A DNA stretch of 19,132 nucleotides from the NCBI GenBank assembly GCA_965199895.1, contig CBDATJ010000007.1, positions 1-19,132 of the forward strand. The letters run 5' to 3'. The notes below the pieces were generated by a model. The model was given only the letters and a program-made list of their open reading frames with translations. It did not search any database and had not been told where the DNA came from. Both the position numbers and the translations under genes were made by a program. The DNA comes from Bin55 sp965199895 (GTDB lineage Bacteria > Pseudomonadota > Gammaproteobacteria > Pseudomonadales > Azotimanducaceae). The stretch's first letter is position 1, and each line of letters opens with the position of its first letter. This document shows positions 1-9,200 of the stretch, one piece after another.

Positions 1-1
1 T

Positions 2-895
2 ATGAATTCGTTTTCGACCAAGCTTGTGGTATTGCTCTTGAGAGTTCTTGCGATGTTTCCGCTTCCATTCCTACGCTGGTTGGGGTTGGTGTATGGTAGA
101 ACTTTATTGCTGACCAAGTCTCGGGCTGCTCGAACGACCTCTACCAATATTTCACTTTGTTATCCCGAGCTAAATCCTGAAGAACAAAAAAAGTTGGTAC
201 GAGAATCGCTGAATCATAGTGGTTGTACGGTGTTTGAAACAGCGGGGATTTGGTATTGGCGGAAGTCTGTGTTGAAACAGTTACTTTTAGACTTTGAGGG
301 TGAAGAATATTTGCGTCAGCAGCTATCCAAGGGGCCGGTCATCGTGGTTTGTCCTCATTGGGGGAATTGGGAATTATTGTCCTATATCTTGGGGGCTCGG
401 ATCCAAACTACGGTTCTGTACGATGAACGACGACTTGGAAAATTTGAATCACTTATCACCCAGTCTAGGAGCCGGTTTGGATTGATGTCCATGGTGCCGA
501 TTTCACCCAAGGGACTACGTCAATTGATGCATACACTCAAGAATAACGGATTGGTCTTGACCTTACCGGATCAAGTCCCCACGCGAGGAAATCATGTTCT
601 GGTTGAATTTATGGGAGTGCAAGCACAGACGACATCCTTGATTCATGCGCTCTCAAGTCGTTCTAACGCGACGGTTGCTTTGATTACGGTTCAGCGTGTG
701 CCCAAAGGCTTTATCGCGAGGGTAGAGCCTGCCGCTGACTCAGTCTATCAGGACAATATTGCCGCCGCGACACAAGCATTAAACGACGAAATTGCGAGAG
801 TGATACGACGAGACCCAGCTCAGTATCAGTGGGAGTACAAGCGATTTAGAAGAGTTCCTGGTCGCGATGTCTACCAAATGTCGAAAGATTCTTAG
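2..895 (+). CDS. LpxL/HtrB-family lysophospholipid (lipid A) acyltransferase
   Basis: This 297-residue protein looks like a complete member of the LpxL/HtrB/MsbB acyltransferase family, whose members transfer a fatty acyl chain to lipid A precursors or related lipids at the inner membrane. The N-terminus is a hydrophobic anchor (about residues 7-37). The catalytic HX4E motif is HWGNWE at residues 119-124. A PDQVP block follows at 189-193, where the family typically has a PDQ motif, and a C-terminal QYQWEYKRFRR block (274-284) matches the usual end of the family. Length is normal for the family (about 290-310). The ATG at position 2 begins a typical N-terminus, but upstream sequence is missing, so its ribosome site cannot be seen. 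The stop codon overlaps the end of the convergent acyl-CoA synthetase gene by 4 bp. The exact acceptor (Kdo2-lipid A, ornithine lipid or another lysolipid) cannot be read from the sequence, so no symbol is given. Confidence 0.88.
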   Translation: MNSFSTKLVVLLLRVLAMFPLPFLRWLGLVYGRTLLLTKSRAARTTSTNISLCYPELNPEEQKKLVRESLNHSGCTVFETAGIWYWRKSVLKQLLLDFEGEEYLRQQLSKGPVIVVCPHWGNWELLSYILGARIQTTVLYDERRLGKFESLITQSRSRFGLMSMVPISPKGLRQLMHTLKNNGLVLTLPDQVPTRGNHVLVEFMGVQAQTTSLIHALSSRSNATVALITVQRVPKGFIARVEPAADSVYQDNIAAATQALNDEIARVIRRDPAQYQWEYKRFRRVPGRDVYQMSKDS

Positions 896-2694
896 AACTC
901 AGCAGTGCCTTGTTGGATCACCTCAAAAAAATCTTGATCAAGAGCTGCATAGGTATGAGTTCCTTTTCGTAACACAAAGATCGGATCGGCAACTTTACCC
1001 ACATCGTAGCCTTCATCACGAAGGTTGTTTTTGATTACCTTGAAGGTGCTGGTCATTTCTGGAGCTGGTTGAACTCGAACAAAAACAGGACGTGCGAAGT
1101 AAGGTAAATTCTTGTTAACGAATTCTGAGAATGCGTCTACATTTAATTGCTCGATATCGTCATTGAGGTTGATGGCGGCCATTCCCGCACGACCCTCAAA
1201 TCCTGGAACTAGCACTCCAAACACGTTGGCGATAGCAACTTCGTCAAACTTGTTAAGGACCTCGGCTACCTCATTGGTTGACACATTTTCCGATTTCCAC
1301 CGGAACGTATCCCCTACCCGATCAACGAACTGATAGTGGGGGAAATTGAGCGCAAACCCAACATCAATGGTTTTGAGTAGATCTCCAGTGTTAAACCAAG
1401 CATCACCTTTTTCAAAGACATTGCGCAGAATCTTGGATTCGGTTGCACTCTTATCGGTATATCCTTCAAAAGCTGCATTAGGGTTGATGTGACCCAGGCA
1501 TAGCCCTGTTTCTCCTTTCGGAACTTTGACACATAGATTGTTGGAGTCTCGGATGATTTCATCGTTTTCGACATCGTATTTGATGAGTGCAACCTTGGTT
1601 GCAGTGAGACCGATGGTGCGGTCCTTGTTTAGTATGTTTGCGAACGAGAAATTGGCTTCACTCGCTCCGTACAGTTCGGTAATTCGATAGATTCCGTAGC
1701 GCTTTTTGAAGTCGTCCCACAAGTCAGGTCGAAGTCCATTTCCCATGATGGTGTGGAGGGGACTATTGTGATCTTCGGGTTGTTCTGGGATTTGCATGAG
1801 ATAGCGAAGCAGCTCTCCCACATAGATCATGTGTGTAATGTTGTGTTCACGGATTTCTTTCAAGAAGTTAGAACTCGAAAATCTCCTGCGAATAAAACAG
1901 ACCGCTCCCGAGGTCAATGAAGAACCGAATCCAACGACCAGACCCGTGGTGTGATACAGGGGTAGGCACAGGTAAATTCGATCTTTATGAGTACACCGCA
2001 ATCCTGCAATCCGTGCGAGCGTCGCGGACAACAAGAACCTGCGATTAGTCATGATAGCCGCTTTGGGTAGTCCAGTCGTCCCTGATGTAAAGACGTAAAA
2101 CGCCGTTTCACCTAGTGTGGTCTGTTCTTGGCTGGGTGGATTTTCTGCACTCGCTTGAGTGCTCAACTGAGAAAAATCGTGTGCCCAATCAGGAACTGCG
2201 TCGGAACTGTCTGGTATCGCAAGATAGGCTTGTTCATCCAGATCGACTACGTTTCGAATGCCATTGATCGCAGAAGACACTTCGGTGCCAAACAGGCACA
2301 ACTTTGAACCAGTGACTTGAATACAGTGACGAAGCGGATCGGCTACTAAATTAGTATTGATCAGGGCAGCGGTGGCTCCGAGTTTGTTGACTGCAACCAG
2401 TGCACAGATGAACTCAGGTCGGTTAGTAATCATGATGCTGACTACGTCTCCTCTTTCAATCCCACGTTCCTGCAACACATGAGCATAGCGATTAGTGAGT
2501 GTGTTCCATTCCTTCCACGTCATGGAGGTGTTCTCGAAGATCACCGCAGTTTGGGTGGGGTATTTGGATGCTGTAGTGGAAAATTGCAGTCCGATGCTGT
2601 CTTTTGTTTCGTTTGGTCTGGGTTTCAGGCCTTTTTTGACTGCAAGTAGGGTAGGTATGTCGCTAAGTACGGAAAAGAATTCTCGAATGCTCAT
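892..2694 (-). CDS. Long-chain/very-long-chain acyl-CoA synthetase (FATP/FadD6 type)
   Basis: This is an AMP-forming ligase that activates a fatty acid with ATP and CoA. The 600 residues carry the adenylation motifs in order: the P-loop TSGTTGLPKAAIM (203-215), YGASE (342-346), TGD (436-438) and DRVGDTFRWKSENVST (458-473). The last motif has the RWKGEN-like form of the FATP/very-long-chain synthetase branch and of FadD6, as opposed to classical FadD. The presumed catalytic lysine of the C-terminal domain is K552 in TFKVIKNN. The reading frame can start earlier at a GTG at 2715 (607 residues). I prefer the ATG at 2694 because a TAGGT stretch lies about 7 bases upstream and the extra residues look unlike the family. 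The gene lies downstream of the small membrane-protein gene on the same strand and converges on the acyltransferase with a 4-bp overlap. The substrate could be a long-chain or a steroid-like acid. Confidence 0.9.
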   Translation of the reverse strand: MSIREFFSVLSDIPTLLAVKKGLKPRPNETKDSIGLQFSTTASKYPTQTAVIFENTSMTWKEWNTLTNRYAHVLQERGIERGDVVSIMITNRPEFICALVAVNKLGATAALINTNLVADPLRHCIQVTGSKLCLFGTEVSSAINGIRNVVDLDEQAYLAIPDSSDAVPDWAHDFSQLSTQASAENPPSQEQTTLGETAFYVFTSGTTGLPKAAIMTNRRFLLSATLARIAGLRCTHKDRIYLCLPLYHTTGLVVGFGSSLTSGAVCFIRRRFSSSNFLKEIREHNITHMIYVGELLRYLMQIPEQPEDHNSPLHTIMGNGLRPDLWDDFKKRYGIYRITELYGASEANFSFANILNKDRTIGLTATKVALIKYDVENDEIIRDSNNLCVKVPKGETGLCLGHINPNAAFEGYTDKSATESKILRNVFEKGDAWFNTGDLLKTIDVGFALNFPHYQFVDRVGDTFRWKSENVSTNEVAEVLNKFDEVAIANVFGVLVPGFEGRAGMAAINLNDDIEQLNVDAFSEFVNKNLPYFARPVFVRVQPAPEMTSTFKVIKNNLRDEGYDVGKVADPIFVLRKGTHTYAALDQDFFEVIQQGTAEF

Positions 2695-2756
2695 GAATAA
2701 ACCTATAAGTTTCACCGATGTGGATTCTGTAAATTATCGTCACTGTGAGTTGGAGT

Positions 2757-3041
2757 TTATTGTTCTCTATTCTTTTCTTCAGCTTTGATGGCTGTAATCC
2801 AATCGTTGATTCTCCGAGAAATCCAACGATAAATGAAAGGAACGAACGACACCAAGAGTGCTAATCCAATGGGAAGCATCCATATTCCTAGGATGGGTAG
2901 AAAGAACAAGCACCCACCCGCAATGAAAGGAAAGGCCAATAGCAGCCGTAGCCACAACGGATATTTCCACAGGTGGGATAATTGTTGAACGATTACTTTG
3001 ACTAGGGCGAATACCCATGGAATCGCCCACAATCGCAGCAA
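2757..3041 (-). CDS. Small two-helix inner-membrane protein, function unknown
   Basis: This 94-residue protein has a central block rich in Leu, Phe, Gly and Pro (about residues 27-70) that would form two membrane segments joined by a Gly/Pro turn (FLPILGIWMLPIG). A basic amphipathic tail follows (RWISRRINDW). The pattern resembles small PGPGW-like or tellurium-type membrane proteins common in proteobacteria, but I cannot name a family with certainty. No ATG is available in frame. The TTG at 3041 gives the stated length and a second TTG at 3032 is possible. Neither has a clear Shine-Dalgarno sequence, so the start is uncertain. A frame-shifted ORF over the same bases lacks this hydrophobic pattern and is a shadow. 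The gene ends about 60 bp before the preferred acyl-CoA synthetase start and may be co-transcribed with it. Confidence 0.6.
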   Translation of the reverse strand: MLRLWAIPWVFALVKVIVQQLSHLWKYPLWLRLLLAFPFIAGGCLFFLPILGIWMLPIGLALLVSFVPFIYRWISRRINDWITAIKAEEKNREQ

Positions 3042-3222
3042 GAGATTTTTTATTTTTCTTTTCGTTGCTTACATCCTCACATATGCTTCTGGCGAACCAT
3101 CCTGGCAGACTATTCTGGGATGGAATAGCGGTCAGTTTACAATCAATAAGTTATTGTTGCCACCAAGAGCCACTAGCTAAAGACTGAACGCGATTTTAGA
3201 AACATCCAGAGAATAGTTGTCC

Positions 3223-3930
3223 ATGTCGTCGGGTTGGGTTCAAGAATTAGTAGAGTCGATTCGAACGAATTCTACCTTTCCCTCATTTCCTGATTCACTG
3301 ACTGTTGACGAGGCTTATCAAGTCCAAAAAGTTATTGTTGCAGAGGTCGCAAATGGTTCGCTATCTGGTCTCAAAGCAGGCTTAACTTCACCCCAAAGCC
3401 AGAAGGCTTTTGGCATGTCAACTCCAGTACTGGGACACCTATACCAATCGGGCGAACACACCTCAGGTGTTTCACTGACGAATATTTGCAATGTGTTTAT
3501 TGAATGTGAAATCGGTGTCAAACTTTCGTGCACAGGCGAACCGATACAAGCTGGACCTGTCATTGAGTTGCCTCGTCTAGGTTTTGCATCATCCACAGAC
3601 ACAACGGGATCTAGTGTGATTGCTTGTAATGTGGGTTCAGACCGGTACATCACTGGAGAATTTATCGAGTTTGACAACTTTTCTGAAGAAACGGTGAGGC
3701 TTTATCGCAATGGTACAGCGTTGCTCGAAGCCAGTTTAGCTGATCCAGTCGGTGAACCCTCTCAAGCTCTAGATTGGGTACTCGACACTGCCCGAGCACT
3801 AAAAGTTGTTCTCAAAGATGGATTTCTGGTCATCACTGGAGCGTGTGGCGGGATGCACCCCGCAGAACCCGGGGCGTATGTAGCCGACTATGGTCCTAGG
3901 TTGGGTGTTGTCGAGTTTGAGTTGAACTGA
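3223..3930 (+). CDS. FAH-superfamily 2-keto-4-pentenoate hydratase-like protein
   Basis: This 235-residue protein belongs to the fumarylacetoacetase (FAH) superfamily, on the side of MhpD/XylJ-type 2-keto-4-pentenoate hydratases and 4-oxalocrotonate decarboxylases. Family marks are GLKAGLTSPQSQKAFGM...PVLGHL (49-73), the EXE metal motif in IECEIGV (E94, E96), the further acidic ligand in PVIELPR (E115), and the C-terminal GMHPAEPG...DYGPRLGVV. These residues would bind the divalent metal that orients a keto-acid. The ATG at 3223 is preferred over a TTG two codons upstream. The AGAGAA stretch upstream is only a weak ribosome site. The gene faces hmgA, with 19 bp between the two stops, close to hpd-hmgA. 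That context suggests a role in aromatic or tyrosine breakdown. Whether it hydrates a dienoate or hydrolyses fumarylacetoacetate is inference. Confidence 0.82.
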   Translation: MSSGWVQELVESIRTNSTFPSFPDSLTVDEAYQVQKVIVAEVANGSLSGLKAGLTSPQSQKAFGMSTPVLGHLYQSGEHTSGVSLTNICNVFIECEIGVKLSCTGEPIQAGPVIELPRLGFASSTDTTGSSVIACNVGSDRYITGEFIEFDNFSEETVRLYRNGTALLEASLADPVGEPSQALDWVLDTARALKVVLKDGFLVITGACGGMHPAEPGAYVADYGPRLGVVEFELN

Positions 3931-3949
3931 CCGCAACCTAAACTAGGGA

Positions 3950-5059
3950 TCAAGTATTCCAACTGTCCGAGTACCCCTGGATTTCATGATTGGTTGCAAC
4001 GACCTGGAGTGAATCTCGAGCATCCACCATAACTGCCACTTCATCGGTATGAGTCTTGGGTTGATGGAACACTCTTTTTAGAGCGTTCGGATGTGGTCCA
4101 TGGGTGATCCCACCCGGGTGGTAGGTCATCATACCCGTATCAATGTGATCTCTGCTGAAGAAATTTCCATCATGAAAGAAGATGACTTCGTCGTAGTCTT
4201 CGTTATTGTGGAAAAACGGCACTTTGATCGCACTCTCATCGGTTTCAAAAGGTCTGGGTACAAAGGTACTCACCATAAACCGTTCACAAACAAAAGTGGC
4301 GTGGGCTGAAGGTGGTAAGTGATAGCGATGACTATTTAAGGGGAGTATGTCTTGGACATTAATTCTGACCGGTACTAAGTCACCTGTCCAACCAACGGCA
4401 TCTAATGGGTTGTAGGGAAACACAACGTTGGTGACACGATCGTGCTTTTTGATGTTCACGGTCCATTCAGACTCGTCTTGCTGTGCTCGAAACATGTCGT
4501 TGATTTCAGGAGTATCAAGTTTCGCAGGGTCGAAGATCGCATGAGTTCCCAGCATCCCTTTATCCGGTAGGTGGAATTGTGAATGAGTGGCTTGAATCAA
4601 CAGGAGGTTCAAGGGTTCAGCTTGTTCTAGTCGCCACATCGTACCTCTGGGTAAAACGACGTAATCTCCCCGTTTGATTTCGAGGTGACCGAAGTCACAG
4701 AATAAGTCAGCGTTGCCGTTGTGAACAAACAAGAGAGTGTCACCGTCGGCATTTCGGGCGAGCGAAGGCATAGATTCGTGGGAGTTCCACAACGAAATTT
4801 GAACCGATTCGTTATGTAATACGGTTGTACTATCCCAAGGTGAGTTTGCTGCTACCACATCGTTTAAGTCAAAGGCTCGAGGTCTGAGATCGCCTTCAAT
4901 GTGTGACCAACTCGTGGGAGGTCGCTGATGGTAGATGCGAGACGAAGGACCATCAAATCCCTCTCGACCTATTTCGCGTTCAAAGCTGCCGTCTGGGAGG
5001 TCTCTATGAGCTTGTCGGGATGTTTCTCCTTGTTGCCAAGTAGCATTAAACGGTTTCAC
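3950..5059 (-). CDS. hmgA: Homogentisate 1,2-dioxygenase, short form
   Basis: The product is a cupin-fold Fe(II) enzyme that opens the ring of homogentisate to 4-maleylacetoacetate in tyrosine and phenylalanine catabolism. At 369 residues it is shorter than the classical forms of about 430-445. Diagnostic parts are the cupin block with LLFVHNGNADLF and GDYVVLPRGTMWRLE (109-145), the metal-site stretch FFHNNEDYDEVIFFHDGNFFSR region (H284, E291, H296) and PGGITHGPHP (315-324, H320). I infer H284, E291 and H320 as the iron ligands. The start is a GTG at 5059, inside the end of hpd (14-bp overlap). It is supported by a GAGAGG Shine-Dalgarno sequence 8 bases upstream. The arrangement points to translational coupling with hpd. 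The symbol rests on family features plus the hpd neighbour. A related cupin dioxygenase is a less likely alternative. Confidence 0.87.
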   Translation of the reverse strand: MKPFNATWQQGETSRQAHRDLPDGSFEREIGREGFDGPSSRIYHQRPPTSWSHIEGDLRPRAFDLNDVVAANSPWDSTTVLHNESVQISLWNSHESMPSLARNADGDTLLFVHNGNADLFCDFGHLEIKRGDYVVLPRGTMWRLEQAEPLNLLLIQATHSQFHLPDKGMLGTHAIFDPAKLDTPEINDMFRAQQDESEWTVNIKKHDRVTNVVFPYNPLDAVGWTGDLVPVRINVQDILPLNSHRYHLPPSAHATFVCERFMVSTFVPRPFETDESAIKVPFFHNNEDYDEVIFFHDGNFFSRDHIDTGMMTYHPGGITHGPHPNALKRVFHQPKTHTDEVAVMVDARDSLQVVATNHEIQGYSDSWNT

Positions 5060-6101
5060 TGAGGACGCCTCTCAATTCTTGGTCGCGTTCGATGCTTTCA
5101 AACAGGGCTTGAAAATTACCTTCACCGAATCCTTTATTACCCATGCGTTGAATAATCTCAAAGAAGATGGGTCCAATCAGGTCCTGAGTGAAGATTTGGA
5201 GCAAATAACCATGCTCGGGTGAACCATCAATCAGGATACGGCGCTCTCGCATGGATTCAATTTCTTGTCCATGACCCTTCACTCGTTCATCGATTGCATC
5301 GTAGTAGGTATCGGGGGTAGCTTGGAATTGAACACCATTAGCACGCAAAACATCGACAGCATGGAAGATGTCATCAGTATGAAGTGCGATATGTTGGATG
5401 CCTTCTCCGTTGTATCGGTGCAAAAACTCTTCGATTTGAGATTCATCGTCTGCGGATTCATTCAAGGGGATCCTCAACTTGTCGCAAGGTCCCGTCATAG
5501 CCTTGGAGACCAAGCCTGTATGAACTCCCTGAATCTGGAAGTACTGTGCTTCGTGAAACTCGAACACGGTTTCATAGAAGTTTGCAAATTTTTCAAGATT
5601 CCCTCGAAACAGATTGTGTGTCAAATGATCAACAAACTTTAGCGGCCCATTGGTATTTTGAGATTTGGCACGATCAAGATCAAAATCAATGTCGTAGATG
5701 GTAGGAGAACCTTTGCCATTGACCAAGTAGAGCAGGGAGCCTCCGACTCCTTCAAAGGCAGGTATGGATAACTCCATGGGTCCTACTTCGGTGGGAACCG
5801 GGACTGCCCCCCGTTGCGTAGCTAAATCTACCGCATGGGAGATATCTTGAACGCGAAACGCCATGGCGTTAGCGGATTCTCCGTGTATTTCAGCAAATTC
5901 GGATGCTTGGCTATTAGGCTCAGAGTTGACAATAAAGTGAATGTCGTTCTGTCGGAATAGCAAGATGTCTTTCGACTTGTGCTTACCAATTTCCTTCAGT
6001 CCAAGAGACTCAAAAGTACGTCTTAGATTGGAGGGATCTTTGCAGCAAAACTCTACAAACTCGAACCCATCAGTGCCAATGGTGTTAGTTCTAGTGTTCA
6101 T
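5046..6101 (-). CDS. hpd: 4-hydroxyphenylpyruvate dioxygenase
   Basis: The product converts 4-hydroxyphenylpyruvate, the transamination product of tyrosine, and O2 to homogentisate and CO2, using Fe(II) in a vicinal-oxygen-chelate fold. The 351 residues have the two-domain layout. The N-terminal half is degenerate. The C-terminal half carries the ligands H159 (VDHLTHNL), H237 (GEGIQHIAL) and E315 (GPIFFEIIQRMG). The C-terminal GFGEGNFQALFESIERDQ segment (324-341) is close to the Pseudomonas enzyme and closes over the active site. Length is normal. The ATG at 6101 is chosen over a TTG one codon upstream. No good Shine-Dalgarno sequence is visible. The gene leads a two-gene unit with hmgA, overlapping it by 14 bp, and lies behind a candidate extended -10 promoter. 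The set makes and cleaves homogentisate, so loss of hmgA activity would be expected to cause brown melanin-like pigment. Confidence 0.95.
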   Translation of the reverse strand: MNTRTNTIGTDGFEFVEFCCKDPSNLRRTFESLGLKEIGKHKSKDILLFRQNDIHFIVNSEPNSQASEFAEIHGESANAMAFRVQDISHAVDLATQRGAVPVPTEVGPMELSIPAFEGVGGSLLYLVNGKGSPTIYDIDFDLDRAKSQNTNGPLKFVDHLTHNLFRGNLEKFANFYETVFEFHEAQYFQIQGVHTGLVSKAMTGPCDKLRIPLNESADDESQIEEFLHRYNGEGIQHIALHTDDIFHAVDVLRANGVQFQATPDTYYDAIDERVKGHGQEIESMRERRILIDGSPEHGYLLQIFTQDLIGPIFFEIIQRMGNKGFGEGNFQALFESIERDQELRGVLSETV

Positions 6102-6130
6102 CAATTTAGTCCAAGAAAAAGCTCAGTTTT

Positions 6131-6141
6131 ATTTTATAACA
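6131..6141 (-). promoter_or_regulatory. Candidate extended -10 promoter of hpd-hmgA
   Basis: Read on the minus strand, these bases are TGTTATAAAAT. They contain a TG-N-TATAAA extended -10 element placed about 30 bases before the hpd ATG, which would give a short leader of roughly 24 bases. No convincing -35 box is present 16-18 bases further upstream, as is often the case for extended -10 promoters. This is sequence resemblance only. A regulator site for tyrosine or homogentisate control was looked for and not recognised. Confidence 0.35.
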
Positions 6142-6274
6142 CTGCAGGGTCATTCATGGGGTATTGATAGGCTGAAACCTGACCGTCAAATTCCGTATCC
6201 TGTCAACAGTCAAGGTAGTCCAGAGCCCAGGCAACAGGTGCTGGTTTAGTCCCATATCAGAAGTAGTCAAACAA

Positions 6275-9200
6275 CTACAAGACGTTGATTTCCAACTCTC
6301 TCAATGAATCTTCTTGCTTCTTGATGAGTTCGTCTACTGAATTAGAGAACTCTGAATTTCTGGCCAATTTACCGACCTCCAACAATTCTCGAAGCGCGGA
6401 CAGTGAGAAATCACTCAACGACATAGGTGCTAGAACCTCAATGACACTAGAGGGTTCGGACTGTTGTTTGAGTTGATCGAGGGTCGCGACGATAGTGTCT
6501 GGATTCAATAGTTCGTATTCGACCAATTTACCAAATATCTCAACGTTGAGAGGAAAGTCGGTGTTTGCAGCTAATGTAGCCATCACAGAGAGGTTTTCTC
6601 TATCCCAGCTCTCCAAATTGAGGTTGACTGCCTCGTTGATTTTCGCAGCTAGGTTATTGAATCTTTCGAGCTGTCCCTGCTTTTGGTATTCATATGCGAT
6701 GATTCCGAGAGCAGTGACGACAGCATGATGGTCTAAGGTGTCATCGTTCACCCAGATAGCAAGCGAGTCAGTCAGGGTATTCATCCAATCTTCCCGACCG
6801 TAGTCAATGATCTCATCCAGAGAGGCAGAGAGTAAAGCTAGGCTCGACGGAACTATCGGAGAGATGAGATCAGCTTCACTATCCTCTACGGTGTATCCGG
6901 TAAGTCGCATAAATTGGGAGACAGAGGAGGTTACGTTATAGCTGCGAGATGAAACTAATCGGGTCAATGCATCATAGGGGTCATATTCCTCACCTGTCGA
7001 TGAGTCAATATTGCTCTGAACGAATATCTGTCTCAGATAAGCTAGTGCACTCTCCCACTCCCCATTGAGCATGTGAGCTCGTACTAATTGAATCAGCGGA
7101 GCCGTTTCGTATGGTCGGAGAGTTTCGTCTCTATCGATGATGGCAACGACCTCATCAAGTACTGGTGAAACAGCTGAAGCTGCTTCAATCACCTGTGAAC
7201 CCTCAGCAACGATTTGGAACGATTTCAAGGCAAAGCCAGCAGCTAGGAAGTCCAATTCAATGAATCCGTGGTGGGTTTGAACCATCGGTAGAACGTCAGC
7301 GACAAACTGCATCGAGACCTCGGAAGAGAACCGTTCCTGTAAGTCAGCGAAGACATCCTCTACGGTAACGATGGGGTCTGGGCTTCGGTCGACTACAACA
7401 TACAACGCTTGTCTTCCGAACTCGTGGAACCTCAGTAGGTTTGCTAGAAGAAGTTTGTAGCAATCCAGAGCTGCCTCTTGATGGTCAGTTCGGGCATAGA
7501 AACGGGCCGCATTGATGAGTTGCAAGTGGCTGTGTCTAGAAGTTGCTAGGAACCAGTCATTAAATGCAGCGTTCAGTTCTTGGGATATCGGTTGGTCTAA
7601 AGCGTTGGACAGTGGGATCCAAAGACCAAACTCATGGTCGTAGGCTTCCCCCGACACAATTCGTTCCGAGAGTTGTGCCACTCTGAGTTGAGCATCTTCA
7701 GGGTGATAGAGATAGGCTTGTACGATCAACTCGTACCAATCGGTAGCACGTCTACGTTCAAGCGGATCTTGTGAGGTCAGAAGCTGTTCAAGGTCTCGAC
7801 CTAACGGAAAATCTTGAATCACCGAATCGATTAACTTTTCGTCGACAGTGGGTTCTTCCGATTGACTTTCTTCGATATATTTTGAAAGGCTCAAAGTAGC
7901 CGTAGTTGAACTACGGTAGAACAGTCTATTAGTGATACTGTCTGCTTGTTCTTGATCCTTGGGCCAATCCATAAACATTCGAACGGGGCCGCCACTGTAG
8001 AAGTAAAACGAGTCTTGATCGAGGCTCAGATACGACAGTCGGCGCCAGAAAAATCGGAGTGCTTTAGCTGCGTCAGACGTTGTGTGTTGTTCTGGATTAA
8101 GTTCTGATATGACCCTTGCTGCTCGAGATATACTCTTAGGTAGTGTGGGTCCAGGAATTGCCAATCGGTCATCTACGGATTCAACGTCTCGAATCATGTG
8201 CAGGATGGCATCGGGATGTTCGGTGAAATTGAAGGGAGATTCATCGTTTCGGAACAAGATTTCATCAAGGATACGGTGATTGCGTAAATCAGGTTCGCCG
8301 TCGAGTGTAACCTTCAAAGCCGAGTCGAAGTTTTCGATCTTTTTGTTCCACAGGAATAGTGCAGTTCGGATGGACTCGTTTGCGTTGTCGCGCTCATACT
8401 CTTGTGTTAAGCGTTCTGAAATTGTGCTACGATGTCCCTGTCCAATCGAATACATTAGTAATCGCATCCGGTGAGCTTGATCTTCAGGGAAGCAATCAAC
8501 AAAGCGCTCCATGATGGCACTAGGATCCACACTCATGGGAGTGTCAATGCCAACGGTGGGTAGATAAGCCCCTTGAGAAACCAGGAAGTTTGCTTGGATT
8601 TCAGTAGGACACTCTCCAGCAATGATCTGCTCTAGGAATGCAACAGCTTCGTCTGGGAAGGTCGAAGTGATCATTCTCTGTATGTAAAAGACATGGAAAG
8701 GATCGATTTGGGAGTTGATCAAGTTTCGATAAGCTCCGAGTTTATCTCCCTCAAAGTACTGAGTCATGACATCCTTGACATCAACATCTAGCTGAACTCG
8801 TTCAGCGACAGTATCGATCACCGCCATGAGCAGGGACGCATTGCCTGGGTTGGCATGAAAGTTCAACAACATAGGGTACAGACTCGTGAGTAGATACTCG
8901 TCCCCAAAGTCCAACGAATCTAGAAAAACTATATTTGCTGAAGCAATATGAGATTGTTGCTCTTCGTCAAACTTATGGGTCATTAAACTCTTGTGCATAT
9001 CAATCATATATCGTGAGTTCAATGAGAAGGGATCTTCAGCAGAACCGAGATTCTCTGTGAGATACACAAAGTACTGAGCCATTAGGTCGGAGTCACTTAG
9101 CTCAGACAGGTAACCCCAAATATTGATGGACGACAAGTAATTTGCATCAGTAAATTCCTTAACTTCTACTTGACTTAGAAACTCGATAAATTGATCTGCG

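Noticed and set aside
2779..3030. 83-residue ORF overlapping the small membrane protein gene
   Set aside because: It is in another frame and lacks the two-helix hydrophobic pattern seen in the 94-residue frame.
5265..5642. 125-residue + strand ORF inside hpd
   Set aside because: It is antisense to conserved hpd catalytic sequence and is a shadow of it.
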